Shown: in pieces, positions 44,111 to 52,005 of the stretch
Position numbering within the stretch: position 1 is the stretch's first letter
How the letters are laid out: every line of letters begins with the position of its first letter
Assembly (NCBI GenBank): GCA_035511515.1
Contig: DATKFG010000139.1
Coordinates: 1 to 56,582, forward strand
Direction: 5' to 3'
Source: VBCK01 sp035511515
Lineage (GTDB): Bacteria; Pseudomonadota; Gammaproteobacteria; Burkholderiales; Burkholderiaceae_F
DNA: 56,582 nt
The notes under the pieces: model-generated
Told to the model about the DNA's origin: nothing
What the model saw: only the letters and a program-made list of their open reading frames with translations
Database searches by the model: none
Program-made: the position numbers and the translations under genes

Positions 44111-44575
44111 TCAGGCGAGAGAGCGCACGGCTGCGAGCGTCTGCTCGACATGGCCGGGCACTTTGACGCCGCGCCACTCGAAGCGCAGCACACCCTTGGC
44201 GTCGAGCAGAAAGGTGCTGCGTTCGATCCCGCGCACCGGGCGGCCGTACATCGTCTTGTCCTTGATCACGCCGAACAGACCGCATAACGCTTCGTCCGGA
44301 TCGGAGATCAATTCGAACGGAAGATTCAGCTTCTGCTTGAAGCCGAGGTGCGATTCGATGCTGTCGCGCGATACGCCGACGATGCGGGCGTGGTGCCGCG
44401 CAAACTCGCGATGCTCGGCAGCGAACTCCTGGCTCTCGGCCGTGCAGCCCGACGTGTTGTCCTTCGGATAGAAATAGATCAGCAGGGCCGATCCGCGGGT
44501 CTCTGAAAGGCGGAACTCGCCGGCGGTGGAGGCGGCGGCAAACTCGGGCACCGTGGCGCCGATTTCGACCGTCAT
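44111..44575 (-). CDS. bcp: peroxiredoxin PrxQ/BCP, apparently one-cysteine
   Basis: This 154-residue thiol peroxidase has the BCP fold: VPEFAAASTAGEFRLS, FYPKDNTSGCTAESQEF with peroxidatic Cys44, and FGVIKDKTMYGRPVRGIERSTFLLD. The resolving cysteine that E. coli BCP has five residues later is glutamine here. The only other cysteine seen is Cys98 (DEALCGLFG), equivalent to a non-essential cysteine in E. coli. ATG 44575 overlaps the stop of the upstream Mth938-type gene. Confidence 0.94.
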   Translation of the reverse strand: MTVEIGATVPEFAAASTAGEFRLSETRGSALLIYFYPKDNTSGCTAESQEFAAEHREFARHHARIVGVSRDSIESHLGFKQKLNLPFELISDPDEALCGLFGVIKDKTMYGRPVRGIERSTFLLDAKGVLRFEWRGVKVPGHVEQTLAAVRSLA

Positions 44576-44955
44576 CGGTCCGTTTCCTGCTGCTGCAGCA
44601 GGGCGGCGACGACGCGCCGCCCGTCGGACATCAGGATGTTGTAGGTCCGGCAGGCGGCTCCGGTGTCCATCGCTTCCAGCGCGATGCCGGCCCGCGCCAG
44701 GTACGCGGTCCAGTGCGGGTCGGCGAACCGATGGCGCCGGCCGGTACCCAGCAGTACCAGCTCCGGCTCCAGGCCGAGCACGGGCTCGAAGTCCTGCGGC
44801 CGCAGCAGTTCGAATCCGGCCACGCTCCAGTTCTGCACCGACGCCGCCGCCACGATCACGTTTCCGCCGTGGCGCACTCGGTTGATCTCGATATAGCCCG
44901 GGCCGTAACCGGTGACGGTATTCAGGTGGGTGGCGCGCTGTTCGTGCAGCTTCAA
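44572..44955 (-). CDS. Mth938-domain (DUF498) protein
   Basis: The 127-residue protein matches the Mth938/NDUFAF3-like domain: INRVRHGGNVIVAAASVQNW, FEPVLGLEPELVLLGTGRRHRF and AACRTYNILMSDGRRVVAALL. The human homologue helps assemble respiratory complex I, but the bacterial role is not established. It leads the leftward operon and overlaps bcp (ATGA). It is divergent from alaC. Confidence 0.88.
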   Translation of the reverse strand: MKLHEQRATHLNTVTGYGPGYIEINRVRHGGNVIVAAASVQNWSVAGFELLRPQDFEPVLGLEPELVLLGTGRRHRFADPHWTAYLARAGIALEAMDTGAACRTYNILMSDGRRVVAALLQQQETDR

Positions 44956-45015
44956 TGCATCTCCAGCAAGGCGCCGCGCGCGGGCGCCTGGGTTGCCCGG
45001 TCACGCGTCGCGATC

Positions 45016-45039
45016 GTGCATTTCGGGTAAATTATGCAC
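45016..45039. promoter_or_regulatory. palindrome over a putative -10 upstream of alaC
   Basis: GTGCAT (45016-45021) and ATGCAC (45034-45039) form a perfect inverted repeat with a 12-base spacer that contains TAAATT (45028-45033), a -10-like sequence. It lies 15 bases before the aminotransferase ATG. The geometry is that of an operator, but no regulator is identified. Confidence 0.35.
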
Positions 45040-45053
45040 AGAAAGACCCGCCG

Positions 45054-46265
45054 ATGGAGCCCGTGTCGCCCGAATTTCCTCGCATCAAACGGCTTCCCCC
45101 GTACGTGTTCAGCATCACGGGCGAGCTGAAGATGGCGGCCCGGCGCCGCGGCGAGGACATTGTCGACATGAGCATGGGCAACCCGGACGGCCCCACGCCC
45201 AGGCACATCGTCGACAAGCTGGTCGAAGCGGTCGGGCGGCCGGATACGCACGGCTATTCGGTCTCCAAGGGAATTCCCCGGCTGCGGCGATCGATCGCCG
45301 CCTGGTATCTGAAGCGGTTCGGGGTCCAGATCGATCCGGATTCGGAGGCAATCGTCACGATCGGCTCCAAGGAGGGGCTGGCTCACCTGATGTTGGCGGC
45401 GCTGGATCGCGGCGACACCGTGCTGGTTCCCAACCCGAGCTACCCGATCCACATCTACGGCGCCGTCATCGCCGGCGCCGACATCCGCTCGGTGCGAATG
45501 ACGCACGGAATCGATTTCTTCGGGGAGCTGGAGCGGGCGATCCGCGAATCGTTCCCCAAGCCGCGGATGATGGTGCTGGGTTTTCCCAGCAACCCGACCG
45601 CGCACTGCGTCGACCTGGACTTTTTCCGGCGCGTGGTGGACCTGGCTCGAACCCATGGCATCTACGTGGTGCACGACCTGGCGTATGCCGACATCGTGTT
45701 CGACGGCTACCGGGCGCCGTCGATCATGCAGGTTGCGGGCGCGCGCGACGTGGCGGTGGAGTTCTTCACGTTGAGCAAGAGCTACAACATGGCCGGCTGG
45801 CGGATCGGATTCATGGTCGGCAACCCGGATCTGGTGGCAGCGCTGGCCCGGATCAAGAGCTATCACGACTATGGCACCTTCACGCCGATCCAGGTCGCCT
45901 CGATCGCGGCGCTGGAGGGGCCGCAGCAGTGCGTGGCGGAGATCTGCGCCCAGTACCAGAGTCGGCGCGATGTGCTGGCCAGGGGCCTGCAGGAGGCTGG
46001 CTGGACAGTCGAGGTGCCGAAGGCCTCGATGTACATCTGGGCCGAGATCCCGGCGCCTTATCGCGCGGCCGGATCTCTGGAGTTCGCCAAGAAGCTGCTG
46101 GCGCAGGCCAAGGTGGCCGTGTCGCCCGGGATCGGATTCGGAGAGTACGGCGACAGCCACGTGCGCTTTGCCTTGATCGAAAACGAGCACCGGATCCGGC
46201 AGGCCGTGCGCGGCATCCGCGACATGTTCCGGCGCGACGGATTGGTGCCGAAGGCGGCCGCCTGA
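45054..46265 (+). CDS. alaC: alanine transaminase AlaC-type (PLP, class I)
   Basis: The 403-residue aminotransferase belongs to the AlaC group that makes alanine from pyruvate with glutamate. It has DMSMGNPDGPTPRHIVDKL, VTIGSKEGLAHLMLA, VPNPSYPIH, GFPSNPTAHC, HDLAYADIVFDGY and the PLP lysine in TLSKSYNMAGWRIGFMVG near 246. The frame is open upstream, but ATG 45054 gives the family N-terminus. It lies 25 bases upstream of hom in the threonine branch, consistent with amino-acid synthesis. Confidence 0.92.
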   Translation: MEPVSPEFPRIKRLPPYVFSITGELKMAARRRGEDIVDMSMGNPDGPTPRHIVDKLVEAVGRPDTHGYSVSKGIPRLRRSIAAWYLKRFGVQIDPDSEAIVTIGSKEGLAHLMLAALDRGDTVLVPNPSYPIHIYGAVIAGADIRSVRMTHGIDFFGELERAIRESFPKPRMMVLGFPSNPTAHCVDLDFFRRVVDLARTHGIYVVHDLAYADIVFDGYRAPSIMQVAGARDVAVEFFTLSKSYNMAGWRIGFMVGNPDLVAALARIKSYHDYGTFTPIQVASIAALEGPQQCVAEICAQYQSRRDVLARGLQEAGWTVEVPKASMYIWAEIPAPYRAAGSLEFAKKLLAQAKVAVSPGIGFGEYGDSHVRFALIENEHRIRQAVRGIRDMFRRDGLVPKAAA

Positions 46266-46290
46266 GGCCGGCGCGGCGGCGGCTGGCGAT

Positions 46291-47601
46291 ATGAAGCCGA
46301 TCAGGGTCGGTTTGCTCGGCCTGGGTACCGTCGGGCGCGGCACCTACGAGATCCTGCGCCGCAACCAGGAGGAGATTCAGCGCCGGGCCGGCCGCGGCAT
46401 CGAAATCGTCAAGGTTGCCGTGCGCGATGCGGCCAGAGCGCGCGTGCTGGTGGGCGACAGCGTCGAGATCACCGATCGGCCCGAGCAGCTCGTTCGCGGC
46501 GCCGACGTCGACATCGTGGTGGAGCTGATCGGAGGCTGCGAGCCGGCGCGCTCGCTGGTGCTGGAGGCGATCGCGAACCACAAGCACGTGGTCACGGCCA
46601 ACAAGGCGCTGCTGGCCCAGCACGGCAACGAGATCTTCGCGGCCGCTCACCAGAAGGGTGTGATGGTGGCGTTCGAAGGTGCGGTGGCCGGCGGCATCCC
46701 GATCATCAAGGCGCTGCGAGAAGGGCTGACCGCGAACCGGATCGAGTGGATCGCCGGCATCATCAACGGAACCTGCAATTTCATCCTGAGCCAGATGCGC
46801 GCGACCGGCGCCCCGTTCGAGGCGGTGCTGGCCCAGGCCCAGGCGCTGGGGTACGCCGAGGCCGACCCGCGTTTCGACATCGACGGGGTCGACGCGGCCC
46901 ACAAGCTGACGATCCTGTGCTCGATCGCCTTCGGGGTCCCGATCCGCTTCCAGGCGGCCTACATCGAAGGCATCGGTCAGCTCGCGGCCGCCGACATCCG
47001 CTATGCCGAGCAGCTCGGATACCGGATCAAGCTGCTCGGCATCACGAAGCGAACCGACCATGGCATCGAGCTCAGGGTGCACCCGACCCTGGTGCCGATG
47101 CAGCGCCTGCTGGCCAGCGTCGAAGGCGCGATGAATGCGGTGCTGGTCAAGGGCGACGCGGTCGGCACCACGCTGTACTACGGTCCCGGCGCCGGCGCCG
47201 AGCCGACCGCCTCGGCCGTGGTGGCCGACCTGGTCGACGTCACGCGCACCGATACGGCCGATCCGGACAACCGGGTTCCGCACCTGGCTTTCCAGCCGGA
47301 CGCGCTGGTGAACCTGCCGTGGCTGAACATCGAGGACACCGTCACGTCGTATTACTTCCGGATGCGGGTGGCGGATCGACCCGGGGTTCTGGCCGATATC
47401 GCGCGCATCCTGGCCGACCACCGCATTTCGATCGACGCGATGTTCCAGCGCGAGCCCGGTGAAGGCGAGAATCAGACCGACATCATCCTGCTGACGCACG
47501 ACGCACTCGAGCGGGACGTCAACGCCGCGCTCGGCCGCATCAAGGCGCTGCCGACCGTGCTGGCACCGGTGATCCGGATCCGCCAGGAAGAGCTGTTGTA
47601 A
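46291..47601 (+). CDS. hom: homoserine dehydrogenase
   Basis: Hom reduces aspartate semialdehyde to homoserine for threonine and methionine synthesis. The 436-residue protein has the nucleotide-binding GLLGLGTVGRGTYEIL, TANKALLAQHG, the catalytic core INGTCNFILSQM and YAEADPRFDIDGVDAAHKL, and a C-terminal ACT domain (YYFRMRVADRPGVLADIARIL) that normally gives threonine feedback. Its TAA stop overlaps the thrC ATG by one base. Confidence 0.98.
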   Translation: MKPIRVGLLGLGTVGRGTYEILRRNQEEIQRRAGRGIEIVKVAVRDAARARVLVGDSVEITDRPEQLVRGADVDIVVELIGGCEPARSLVLEAIANHKHVVTANKALLAQHGNEIFAAAHQKGVMVAFEGAVAGGIPIIKALREGLTANRIEWIAGIINGTCNFILSQMRATGAPFEAVLAQAQALGYAEADPRFDIDGVDAAHKLTILCSIAFGVPIRFQAAYIEGIGQLAAADIRYAEQLGYRIKLLGITKRTDHGIELRVHPTLVPMQRLLASVEGAMNAVLVKGDAVGTTLYYGPGAGAEPTASAVVADLVDVTRTDTADPDNRVPHLAFQPDALVNLPWLNIEDTVTSYYFRMRVADRPGVLADIARILADHRISIDAMFQREPGEGENQTDIILLTHDALERDVNAALGRIKALPTVLAPVIRIRQEELL

Positions 47602-49025
47602 TGCGGTACGTTTCCACGCGGGGGCAGGCGCCGCCGGCGCCTTTTCGCGCCGTTTTGCTGGAGGGCCTGGCGCCCGATGGCGGCTTGATGGTCCCCGAAC
47701 GGTATCCGCGTATCGATGCGGACACGCTTCGCGCCTGGCGCGGTCTGTCGTACGCGCAGCTCGCCGGCGAGCTGATGGCGCTGTTTGCCGACGATTACGC
47801 GCCGGGCGAGCTGGCCCGGCTGGCCACCGGCGTCTACACGGCTGCCTCGTTCGGCAGCGCCGAGGTGGCACCGCTCGTGGACCTGGAACCCGGACTGAAA
47901 CTGCTGCGGCTCGCCAACGGCCCGACGCTGTCGTTCAAGGACGTCGCGATGCAGCTGCTGGGAGCGCTGTTCCAGGTCGAACTGGGCCCGTCCGCGGCGG
48001 CGCTGAACATCCTGGCAGCCACCTCGGGCGACACCGGTTCGTCGGCCGAGTACGCGATGCGGGGGCGCGCTGCGATCCGCGTGTTCATGCTTTCGCCGCA
48101 CGGGCGGATGAGCGCGTTCCAGCGCGCCCAGATGTACTCGCTGACCGATCCGAACATCTTCAACCTCGCGGTGGCAGGAACGTTCGACGACTGTCAGGAC
48201 ATCGTGAAGGCGATCGCCTCCGACGTCCCATTCAAGCAGCGGCACCGCCTGGGCGCCGTCAACTCGATCAACTGGGCGCGCGTGGCCGCGCAGACTGTCT
48301 ATTACTTCCGGGCCTACTTCGCCGCCACGCAGCGCAACGGCGATCCCGTGTCGTTTTGCGTGCCATCGGGCAACTTCGGCAATGTTCTGGCCGGCTGGAT
48401 CGCCCGCTGCATGGGCCTGCCGATCGACCGGCTGGTGGTGGCCACCAACGAGAACGATGTGCTGGACGAGTTCTTCCGGACCGGGCGCTACCGGGTGCGC
48501 AGCCGCAGCCAGACGCGGGCGACCAGCAGCCCGTCGATGGACATTTCCAAGGCGTCGAACTTCGAGCGGTTCGTGTTCGACCTGCTCGAGCGCGATTCGA
48601 GCCGGGTGCGCGACCTGTGGGACCAGCTGCAGGCGCACGGCGAGTTCGATCTGACGCAGACGGCGCAATGGCGCGGAGCGGCGGCCTGCGGCTTTGCCTC
48701 CGGGCGCAGCACGCACGCGGACCGCCTGGCCACGATCCGCTCGATCTACCACGCCAGCGGCCGAATCGTCGATCCCCACACGGCCGACGGCATCAAGGTC
48801 GCGCGCGAGTCGCGCCGATCCGGAGTCCCGATGATCTGCCTGGAAACGGCGCAAGCGGCCAAGTTTTCCGAGACGATCGTCGAGGCGATCGGCCGGCCGG
48901 CACCGCTGAGCGGCGAGCTCGCCGAAATGCTGAAACGTCCCCGGCGCTTCCAGCAGGTCCCGCCCGATGTGTCCGCGGTGCGGCGCATTATCGAGGCCAG
49001 CGCCGACTCAGGCCCGTCGCCGTGA
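47601..49025 (+). CDS. thrC: threonine synthase
   Basis: This PLP enzyme converts O-phosphohomoserine to threonine. The 474-residue product starts MRYVSTRGQ and has the PLP lysine in PTLSFKDVAMQLLGALF near 113, ATSGDTGSSAEYAMRG, and VPSGNFGNVLAGWIA. It follows hom with a one-base overlap, and its own stop overlaps the mobB GTG start, so four genes are tightly coupled. Confidence 0.98.
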   Translation: MRYVSTRGQAPPAPFRAVLLEGLAPDGGLMVPERYPRIDADTLRAWRGLSYAQLAGELMALFADDYAPGELARLATGVYTAASFGSAEVAPLVDLEPGLKLLRLANGPTLSFKDVAMQLLGALFQVELGPSAAALNILAATSGDTGSSAEYAMRGRAAIRVFMLSPHGRMSAFQRAQMYSLTDPNIFNLAVAGTFDDCQDIVKAIASDVPFKQRHRLGAVNSINWARVAAQTVYYFRAYFAATQRNGDPVSFCVPSGNFGNVLAGWIARCMGLPIDRLVVATNENDVLDEFFRTGRYRVRSRSQTRATSSPSMDISKASNFERFVFDLLERDSSRVRDLWDQLQAHGEFDLTQTAQWRGAAACGFASGRSTHADRLATIRSIYHASGRIVDPHTADGIKVARESRRSGVPMICLETAQAAKFSETIVEAIGRPAPLSGELAEMLKRPRRFQQVPPDVSAVRRIIEASADSGPSP

Positions 49026-49513
49026 AGGCGCTCGGTTTTGTCGGCCGGTCCGGGTCCGGCAAGACGACCCTGATCGAACGCCTGATTCCACTGCTGGTGC
49101 AACGGGGGCTTACCGTGTCCGCGTTGAAGCATGCGCACCACGGATTCGATATCGATCGACCGGGCAAGGATTCGTTCCGGCTGCGCGCGGCAGGAGCTGC
49201 GCAGGTGATGGTGGCGGCGCCGCAGCGCTGGGCGCTGATGACCGAGCTGCGCGGCCCGCCGCCGCGGCTGGACCAGCTGCTGGCGCAGCTTGCGCCATGC
49301 GACCTCGTTCTGGTCGAGGGCTTCCGCAGCGAAAGATCGGTCCCCCGCATCGAGGTTCGGGGGCACGAGGCGGCCGAGCCGGCGCCGGCAGTGCCGGAGC
49401 CGATCGCGATCGTATGCGATGATCCGGTCGATAGCGCGCTGCCGCGCTTCGCACGCGATGATGTGGCGGCCATCGCCGCGTTCATCGTCGAGCAACTCGG
49501 GATGGGCCGATGA
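49022..49513 (+). CDS. mobB: molybdopterin-guanine dinucleotide biosynthesis protein MobB
   Basis: The 163-residue P-loop NTPase is an accessory factor for molybdenum cofactor guanylylation. It begins VKALGFVGRSGSGKTTLIERL, then VSALKHAHHGFDIDRPGKDSFRLRAAGA, and PCDLVLVEGFRSERSVPRIEV. GTG 49022 overlaps the thrC stop. Its stop overlaps moeA (ATGA). Confidence 0.94.
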   Translation: MKALGFVGRSGSGKTTLIERLIPLLVQRGLTVSALKHAHHGFDIDRPGKDSFRLRAAGAAQVMVAAPQRWALMTELRGPPPRLDQLLAQLAPCDLVLVEGFRSERSVPRIEVRGHEAAEPAPAVPEPIAIVCDDPVDSALPRFARDDVAAIAAFIVEQLGMGR

Positions 49514-50703
49514 TCGCGCTCGATCTGGCTGTCGAACGGCTGCTGGCGCAGCCGATGGCGCCGCTGCAGACCGAGATGGTCGCAACGCTGGATGCGCTCG
49601 GGCGGGTGCTGGCCGAGTCGGTGGTATCGGCTGTGGCCGTGCCGCCGCTGGCCAACTCCGGGATGGACGGGTACGCGGTGCGCCGCGTCGACCTGGTCTC
49701 GATTCCGGCAACGCTGCCCATCTCCCAGCGGATCCAGGCCGGGCAGGTGGCCGCACCGCTGGCGCCCGCAACCGCTGCGCGCATCTTTACCGGGGCGCCG
49801 ATTCCGGACGGCTGCGATGCGGTCGTGCCGCAGGAGGATACGCAGCCGCAGGGCGATCGGGTGGTCGTGCTCGCCATGCCGCGGCCCGGCCAATTCATCC
49901 GGCCCGCCGGACTGGATATCGCGCCGGGCTCACGCGTGCTGACGGCGGGAACGCGACTGCGAGCGCCACACCTGGGGGTGGCCGCTTCGGTCGGCCTGGC
50001 GCGGCTGCCGCTGGTCCGGCGGCTGCGGGCCGGCGTGCTGTTCACCGGCGACGAGCTGGCGATGCCCGGCGATCCGGTGCCGCCCGGTAAAATCTACAAC
50101 TCGAACCGCTTCCTGCTGTGCGCCCTGTTGCGCAGCCTCGGATGCGAGGTGGTCGACCTGGGGATCGTGCCCGACCAGCTCGAGCCGACCCGGCGCGCCG
50201 TGGTGAGCGCCGCCTCCCAGTCGGACCTGGTGATCAGCTCGGGGGGCGTATCGGTCGGCGAAGCGGACTACGTGCGCGCGGCCGTGCAGGCCGAAGGCAC
50301 GATCGATTTGTGGCAGATCGCGATCAAGCCTGGCAAGCCGTTCGCATTCGGGCGGGTGCGCGAGGTCCCATTCATCGGGCTTCCCGGCAATCCGGTCTCG
50401 GGTTTGGTCACGTTCGCGTTGCTGGCTCGGCCGTTGATTCTGAAGTTGCAGGGCGTGGCCGAGCCGGTTGCGCGCGCAATTCCGATGCGGGCCGATTTCG
50501 AAGTTGAGCGACCCGATTCGCGCCGCGAATTCCTGCGGGTCCGCGTTACGGGGCAGGGCACGCTGGAAGCGTTCCCGGTGCAGAATTCAGCGGTATTGAC
50601 GTCGGCGGCCTGGGCCGATGGACTGGCCGACATCGCCGCCGGCCGGTGCGTCGCGCGCGGGGACGAAGTCGACTATCTGCCGTTTTCGGAGCTGTTCGGG
50701 TGA
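49510..50703 (+). CDS. moeA: molybdopterin molybdenumtransferase MoeA
   Basis: MoeA inserts molybdate into adenylated molybdopterin. The 397-residue protein shows MDGYAVRRVDL, GAPIPDGCDAVVPQEDT, VLFTGDELAMPG, SGGVSVGEADYVR in the MoCF-binding domain, and IGLPGNPVSGLVTF. It is coupled to mobB upstream and moaD downstream. The upstream MoaA, MoaC and Mog enzymes are not in the window. Confidence 0.97.
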   Translation: MIALDLAVERLLAQPMAPLQTEMVATLDALGRVLAESVVSAVAVPPLANSGMDGYAVRRVDLVSIPATLPISQRIQAGQVAAPLAPATAARIFTGAPIPDGCDAVVPQEDTQPQGDRVVVLAMPRPGQFIRPAGLDIAPGSRVLTAGTRLRAPHLGVAASVGLARLPLVRRLRAGVLFTGDELAMPGDPVPPGKIYNSNRFLLCALLRSLGCEVVDLGIVPDQLEPTRRAVVSAASQSDLVISSGGVSVGEADYVRAAVQAEGTIDLWQIAIKPGKPFAFGRVREVPFIGLPGNPVSGLVTFALLARPLILKLQGVAEPVARAIPMRADFEVERPDSRREFLRVRVTGQGTLEAFPVQNSAVLTSAAWADGLADIAAGRCVARGDEVDYLPFSELFG

Positions 50704-50957
50704 AACTGTCCGTACTTTACTTCGCACGCCTGCGCGATGCGATCGGCCGGTCCAGCGAGCAGATCGACGCGCCCGCCGGCGTGGCGACGGTCGGCGATCT
50801 GCGCGCGTGGCTCGCTCAGCGCGGCGCCCCGTGGAGCGAGGCGTTCGCCCAGGTGCGGCCGCTTCGCGTCGCCGTGGACCAGGCGATGGCCGTGGACGCC
50901 ACACGGCTGCGCGATGGCGCCGAAGTGGCGTTCTTCCCGCCGGTGACGGGAGGCTGA
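50700..50957 (+). CDS. moaD: molybdopterin synthase small subunit MoaD
   Basis: The 85-residue ubiquitin-fold protein carries sulfur as a thiocarboxylate on its C-terminal glycine. It starts VKLSVLYFARLRDAIG at GTG 50700, overlapping the moeA stop, and ends AEVAFFPPVTGG, the diagnostic double glycine. moaE follows after 24 bases. Confidence 0.97.
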   Translation: MKLSVLYFARLRDAIGRSSEQIDAPAGVATVGDLRAWLAQRGAPWSEAFAQVRPLRVAVDQAMAVDATRLRDGAEVAFFPPVTGG

Positions 50958-50981
50958 GGTGGGCCCGACCGGAACACGCCG

Positions 50982-51449
50982 ATGACGGTGCGCGTGCAAT
51001 CGCAGGACTTCGACGTCGGCGCCGAGCTGGCGCGGCTGCGCGGTGCCAATCCGCGCGTTGGCGCGATCGCCAGTTTCGTGGGCCTGGCGCGCGACCTGAA
51101 CGACGGCCGCCAGGTGCTGGACATCACGCTGGAGCACTACCCGGGGATGACCGAGCGCGCCCTCGAGGATATCGTCGGGCAGGCGCGGCAGCGATGGGAC
51201 CTGATCGATTGCCTGATCGTGCATCGGATCGGCACGATCGCGCCGCTGGAGCAGATCGTGCTGGTGGCGGTGTCCAGCATGCATCGGCACGATGCATTCG
51301 AGGCGTGCCGCTTCCTGATCGACTATCTGAAAACCGACGCGCCGTTCTGGAAGAAGGAACGTACGCCGCAGGGCTCGCACTGGGTCGAGGCGCGCTGCTC
51401 GGACGAGCAGGCGCGGGCAGCCTGGCAGGTGCCGACGCCGAGCAAGTGA
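50982..51449 (+). CDS. moaE: molybdopterin synthase catalytic subunit MoaE
   Basis: The 155-residue protein, with MoaD, adds two sulfurs to cyclic pyranopterin monophosphate. It has ASFVGLARDLNDGRQVLDITLEHYPGM, VHRIGTIAPLEQIVLVAVSSMHR and the active-site lysine region KTDAPFWKKE. It ends the alaC-to-moaE transcription unit; a hairpin repeat follows. Confidence 0.97.
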   Translation: MTVRVQSQDFDVGAELARLRGANPRVGAIASFVGLARDLNDGRQVLDITLEHYPGMTERALEDIVGQARQRWDLIDCLIVHRIGTIAPLEQIVLVAVSSMHRHDAFEACRFLIDYLKTDAPFWKKERTPQGSHWVEARCSDEQARAAWQVPTPSK

Positions 51450-51466
51450 GGCGGCTCGCTTCGTCT

Positions 51467-51553
51467 GCCCCTTCACCCCTTCCCCCTCTCCCACGAGGGC
51501 AGAGGGGGAAGTCTGTGCGGGAAATGGTCGGCCACCATTTACCGCAGGCTCGA
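51467..51553 (+). repeat. two-hairpin dispersed repeat upstream of crcB
   Basis: The head is GCCCCTTCACCCC. Hairpin 1 pairs TTCCCCCTCT (51480-51489) with AGAGGGGGAA (51501-51510). Hairpin 2 pairs GCGGGAAATGGT (51517-51528) with ACCATTTACCGC (51534-51545) at 11 of 12 positions. The tail AGGCTCGA (51546-51553) matches the tail at 27011-27018. Stem bases differ from the 26934 copy but pairing is kept. It ends 5 bases before the crcB ATG. Confidence 0.85.
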
Positions 51554-51558
51554 TAGGA

Positions 51559-51951
51559 ATGCGGCCGGGGTCCGTGTGGATGGCCTTCACCGCGGTCGGC
51601 ATCGGGTCCGCCCTCGGTGCCTGGCTGCGCTGGTGGCTGGGGCTGAGGCTGAACCCGCTGTTTCCGAACCTGCCGCTGGGCACGCTGGCGGCGAATCTGC
51701 TCGGCGGCTACCTGGTCGGTGTGGCGGTCGGGTTTTTTGCGCAGAGCCAGGCTCTGGCGCCCGAGTGGCGCCTGTTCGCGATCACGGGCTTCCTGGGAGG
51801 GCTGACGACCTTTTCGACGTTCTCTGCCGAAGTTGTCACGCTGCTGTCGCGGGGACAGATGTCGTGGGCGGTCGCCACCGCCGGGGCGCACCTGGCCGGC
51901 TCGCTCGCTCTGACGGCTCTTGGAATGGCCACAGTGCGCGCACTGACGTGA
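51559..51951 (+). CDS. crcB: fluoride channel CrcB/Fluc
   Basis: The 130-residue, four-helix membrane protein forms a dual-topology fluoride export channel. It has SALGAWLRWWLG, GTLAANLLGGYLVGVAVGFF and TGFLGGLTTFSTFSAEVVTLL, which includes the phenylalanine-box and TTFSTF motifs. The upstream sequence is occupied by a hairpin repeat, and I see no fluoride-riboswitch pattern there. Ribosome-binding bases are AGGC in the repeat tail or AGGA directly before the ATG. Confidence 0.95.
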   Translation: MRPGSVWMAFTAVGIGSALGAWLRWWLGLRLNPLFPNLPLGTLAANLLGGYLVGVAVGFFAQSQALAPEWRLFAITGFLGGLTTFSTFSAEVVTLLSRGQMSWAVATAGAHLAGSLALTALGMATVRALT

Positions 51952-51953
51952 GC

Positions 51954-51976
51954 TACAATCGATCGGTTTGATCGAT
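51954..51976 (+). promoter_or_regulatory. -10 box overlapped by a palindrome upstream of desaturase
   Basis: TACAAT (51954-51959) begins 3 bases after crcB. It is overlapped by ATCGATC-GGTTT-GATCGAT (51958-51976), a perfect 7-bp inverted repeat with a 5-base spacer covering the expected transcription start. This is the layout of a repressor operator. No -35 box was found at normal distance. Confidence 0.42.
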
Positions 51977-52005
51977 GGCTGGGCGACCTCGGACTAAATG
52001 AGCGG

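Noticed and set aside
51450..51558. Fluoride riboswitch upstream of crcB
   Set aside because: The interval is filled by the dispersed two-hairpin repeat; the pseudoknot pattern of the crcB motif is not apparent.
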